Assembly (NCBI RefSeq): GCF_021130785.1
Contig: NC_060214.1
Span: forward strand, 40,593,001-40,657,000
From: Homalodisca vitripennis
Taxonomy: Eukaryota > Arthropoda > Insecta > Hemiptera > Cicadellidae
DNA length: 64,000 nucleotides
Direction: 5' to 3'
In this document: positions 61,690 to 64,000 of the stretch, one piece after another
Layout: each line of letters opens with the position of its first letter
Numbering within the stretch: the stretch's first letter is position 1
Notes under the pieces: model-generated
What the model was told of the DNA's origin: nothing
Databases searched by the model: none
What the model saw: the letters and a program-made list of their open reading frames with translations, nothing else
Program-made: the position numbers and the translations under genes

Positions 61690-62480
61690 GAGGGCTTGGA
61701 GCCAGCTTGATTCCGGGTGACAGATGATGGCCCGCTTTTAGATGACGGTGAAAAACGTTCGACCATACCATTGGGTTGTGGGTGATAACTGGTGGTCCGT
61801 AGACGTTCAATCCCAAATGTAGAGGTGAGACATTTGAAAATTCCAGATTCGAATTGACGACCTTGATCCGTTGTGATACGTTCTGGGCATCCAAAAAACG
61901 GGATATCCAACAGTTCACCAAAGCTTCGGCGACTTCCTCAGCAGTGATTTGCTGAAGTGGGTGAACTTCTGGCCATCTGGTAAACCTGTCAATAACGGTC
62001 AAACAGTATCGGTACGGGCCAGCTGGTGGGAGTGGTCCAATTATGTCTACATGAATGTGACGAAAACGAGCAGATGGTGGATTGACTGTTCCAAGTGGAC
62101 TGTGAACGTGGCGTGAAACTTTGGCACGTTGGCAGAGCTGACAAGCTCGGGCCCAAGTGCGGCAATCTCGCTGAATATTAGGCCAAACAAAACGTTGAGA
62201 TATGAGGCGAGCTGAAGCTTTGATGCCGGGATGACTTAAGTTGTGTAGAGAGTCAAAAACCAGTCGTCTGAGAGGAGCAGGTACAAATGGTCGGAGTGAA
62301 GGATTAGAAGTGTCACAGAAGAGGTCAACGTTTGAACCAGGGACTGTGATTCTCTTGAGCTTCAATGCTGTGTCACGGTTCAAAAGATCTTGAAAGTTCA
62401 GTGTCCTCTCGTTGAGCCTGCGAAAAGAAAGAGTACAGTAGTCGACAGTTGTGATTCCTGAAACGGCATCGACACGTGAG
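61690..62480 (-). pseudogene. Ty3/Gypsy integrase fragments
   Basis: The longest open frame in the window (394 codons, 62605-61421) covers most of it. It includes a zinc-binding H..H...C..C region (NLSHPG ... ACQLCQ), then HVDIIGPLPPAGPYRYCLTV with the first catalytic Asp. Near 61900 the true frame shifts to the one containing RITTDQGRQFES (second Asp) and TSYHPQPNGMVERF (Glu of the DDE triad). So D, D and E are present but divided between frames. Confidence 0.9.
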
Positions 62481-62569
62481 AAAGTATCGGCAACGATGTT
62501 TGCAGATCCAGATATGTGCTGAATGGTCAGTAGTGAATTGGGCAATAAATGATAGTTGATTGACTTGAA

Positions 62570-62900
62570 CAGGAGGAAGTTTATCTTTTCTCTGTTGGAA
62601 AGCAAATGTCAATGGTTTATGATCAGTGAATATAGTACAACGTTGAGCTTCTAAAATGTGTCTAAAATGATGTACTGATGAGTAGACGGCCATAGAGTTC
62701 ACGGTAGTAGGCGGGCCACTCTATTTGTCTTGCAGTAAGTTTTTGAGAAAAGAAAGCAAGTGGTTGCCATTCATTCTTGACGAGTTGTTGAAGGCATGCC
62801 CCAACAGATGAGGTGCTGGCGTCAGTGGAAAAGTCCGAGTGGAGCGTTTGGGTCAGGGTGATTGAGCAGAGTTGCTTGAGAGAGATTCTCCTTGACAATT
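62570..62900 (-). pseudogene. Ty3/Gypsy RNase H fragments
   Basis: STDASTSSVGACLQQ carries the first catalytic Asp, followed by LAFFSQKLTARQIEWPAYYR and, after a frame change near 62700, FTDHKPLTFAFQQ. This is the usual RNase H motif order of Ty3/Gypsy elements. Confidence 0.88.
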
Positions 62901-63025
62901 GATGAAGGCCTGTTCTAACTCGGTGGTCCAGGTTATCTTCTGATTTCCTTTTAGGCCTGCAAGAGCAGAGTGAAGTGGTGCTTGGTGTTGAGATGCAGAA
63001 GGAATGAATCTTCTATAAAAATTAA

Positions 63026-63390
63026 TCATGCCCAGAAAACGACGTAGTCCCTTGGCAGTTTCCGGGCGAGGCGAAGTTCTGAAGAGCGGTGATACGATCG
63101 GGAAGAGGTTCTAGTACCACTGGCAGATACTTCGTAGCCTAGAAAGGTAACTATTGGAACTCCAAGGACACATTTGTTAGCGTTGACAAGGATTCCATAG
63201 TCTGTGAGTCTTTTGAAAAAGGATACGGAGGTGATCTTGATGTTGTTCGGGTGTTTGTGAGAAAATAAGTATGTCATCAATGTATGGGAAAACAAAAATC
63301 AAGTCCTGAAACCACTTCGTCGATAAATCTCTGAAATGTCTGTCCAGCATTTCTGAGTCCAAACCCCATGAAGGGAAATTCAAACAAACC
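63026..63390 (-). pseudogene. Ty3/Gypsy RT palm and thumb fragments
   Basis: Contains [20 protein letters not shown], i.e. the YxDD catalytic motif as YIDD, within 63383-63177. A frame change near 63240 leads to the frame containing KCVLGVPIVTFLGYEVSASG. The catalytic aspartates are retained, but the reading frame is broken on both sides. Confidence 0.88.
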
Positions 63391-64000
63391 GAAAGGTGTG
63401 GTTATGGCTGTCTTAGGGATGTCGTCAGGGTTTACTGGTATTTGGGTGTAAGCTTTTACTAGATCAATGACCGAAAATGTTGTGCACCCACGAATTTGAT
63501 GATTGAAGTCATGAATGTGACGTACCGGATAGCTGTCAGGGAATGGTTCTAGCGTTTAGAGCACGGTAGTCACCGCACGGTCGCCAACCATCAGTCTTCT
63601 TAGGAAACTAAGTGCAGAGGAGACGACCAAGGTCCATCAGAGCGTCGGGCAGTCCCTTCTTGGGACCATACTATCGAATTCGGCTTTGGCGATTTTAAGG
63701 CGATCAGGTGCAAGACGGCGAGGTCGGCAAGAGATTGGAGGGCCAGGCGTCGTCTTGATGAAGTGTGTAATGTATTGTGCTTCACCTCACGAGGTGTTCC
63801 AGCCGGACGAGTGAGGGTAGGAAACTCAGCAAGCACAGCGTGGAATAGAGAAGACTCGGTGAGGGTCTTCACACTAGGAACAGAGGCATCAGAAGTTTGA
63901 CATCTTACTGTTAAATTAGTTGTTGAGTCAATCAAGCGTTGATTGCGACAGTCAGGAAGAAGTCCGTAGTGAGCAAGAAAATCAGATCCAATGATGGGCA
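63390..64000 (-). pseudogene. Ty3/Gypsy protease end and RT N-terminal part
   Basis: Begins at the window edge with PIIGSDFLAHYGLLPDC, the flap/C-terminal region typical of a retroelement aspartic protease. After a linker comes the RT start, split between frames: one frame has the PPISCRPRRLAPDRLKIAKA block, another SDGPWSSPLHLVS, and beyond a further break the [13 protein letters not shown] block. At least two frameshifts lie between 63800 and 63540. Confidence 0.85.

Larger units (their letters stand above)
61101..64000 (-). mobile_element. Ty3/Gypsy LTR retrotransposon, 3' part, degenerate
   Basis: Minus strand from 64000 downward shows, in canonical Ty3/Gypsy order, the protease C-terminus, reverse transcriptase, RNase H, integrase and C-terminal tail, followed by a PPT-like tract and LTR start at 61109. 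The frame changes repeatedly, so the copy is inactive. Gag, most of the protease and the 5' LTR lie beyond the right edge. Codon and base composition are visibly less AT-rich than the surroundings, as expected for a recent mobile insertion. Confidence 0.9.

Noticed and set aside
61109..61727. Plus-strand frames of 69 and 117 codons in the retrotransposon
   Set aside because: Antisense shadows of the minus-strand pol reading frame.

Overview
The window looks like part of an insect nuclear genome. It is very AT-rich and gene-poor, has spliced exons with GT..AG introns, and carries microsatellites, tandem arrays, LINE/SINE-like debris, DNA-transposon remnants and a Ty3/Gypsy retrotransposon. The only host gene family I recognise is the insect gustatory receptor (GR) family. 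The repeat style (short elements beginning 'CTAGCTGTTNCCC' and ending in a TA-rich tail) and the five-exon GR layout would suit a hemipteran such as a leafhopper or sharpshooter, but that placement is a guess. No bacterial operon, rRNA, convincing tRNA or CRISPR array is visible.

Layout. 1-1133: internally deleted piggyBac-like transposon remnant. 1.1-29 kb: gene-poor DNA containing an old direct duplication (2.93-5.92 kb resembles 18.47-23.41 kb), a second nearby duplication (13.85-15.10 kb resembles 16.31-17.71 kb), microsatellites, several SINE/LINE-like insertions, and one orphan GR terminal exon (9914-9973, minus). 29.2-34.3 kb: a plus-strand GR pseudogene with all five exons recognisable but several frameshifts. 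36.8-37.9 kb: seven copies of a ~146-bp tandem repeat. 40.1-47.9 kb: an intact minus-strand GR gene of five exons encoding 387 residues, convergent with the pseudogene. Exons 1-3 of this gene lie between two ~1.2-kb inverted copies of an unidentified repeat (42.2-43.4 and 49.0-50.2 kb), and its third intron holds nine 114-bp tandem repeats. 50.8-60 kb: mobile-element territory with an inverted-repeat element carrying a short transposase-like helix-turn-helix fragment, a GC-rich patch, a degenerate ~172-bp repeat, a ~1-kb direct duplication (53.5 and 59.0 kb), a LINE fragment and a 72-bp tandem repeat. 61.1-64.0 kb: the 3' two-thirds of a frameshifted Ty3/Gypsy pol region on the minus strand with the start of its 3' LTR.

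Biology. The coherent story is a small, turning-over GR cluster: one apparently working receptor, one dying paralogue and one detached last exon. All share the same terminal exon with the TYhhhhhQF-type signature, and that exon is far better conserved between copies than the rest of the gene. The inverted repeat and the tandem arrays around and inside the working gene are the most interesting structural features. I did not find evidence of a wholly new biological system.
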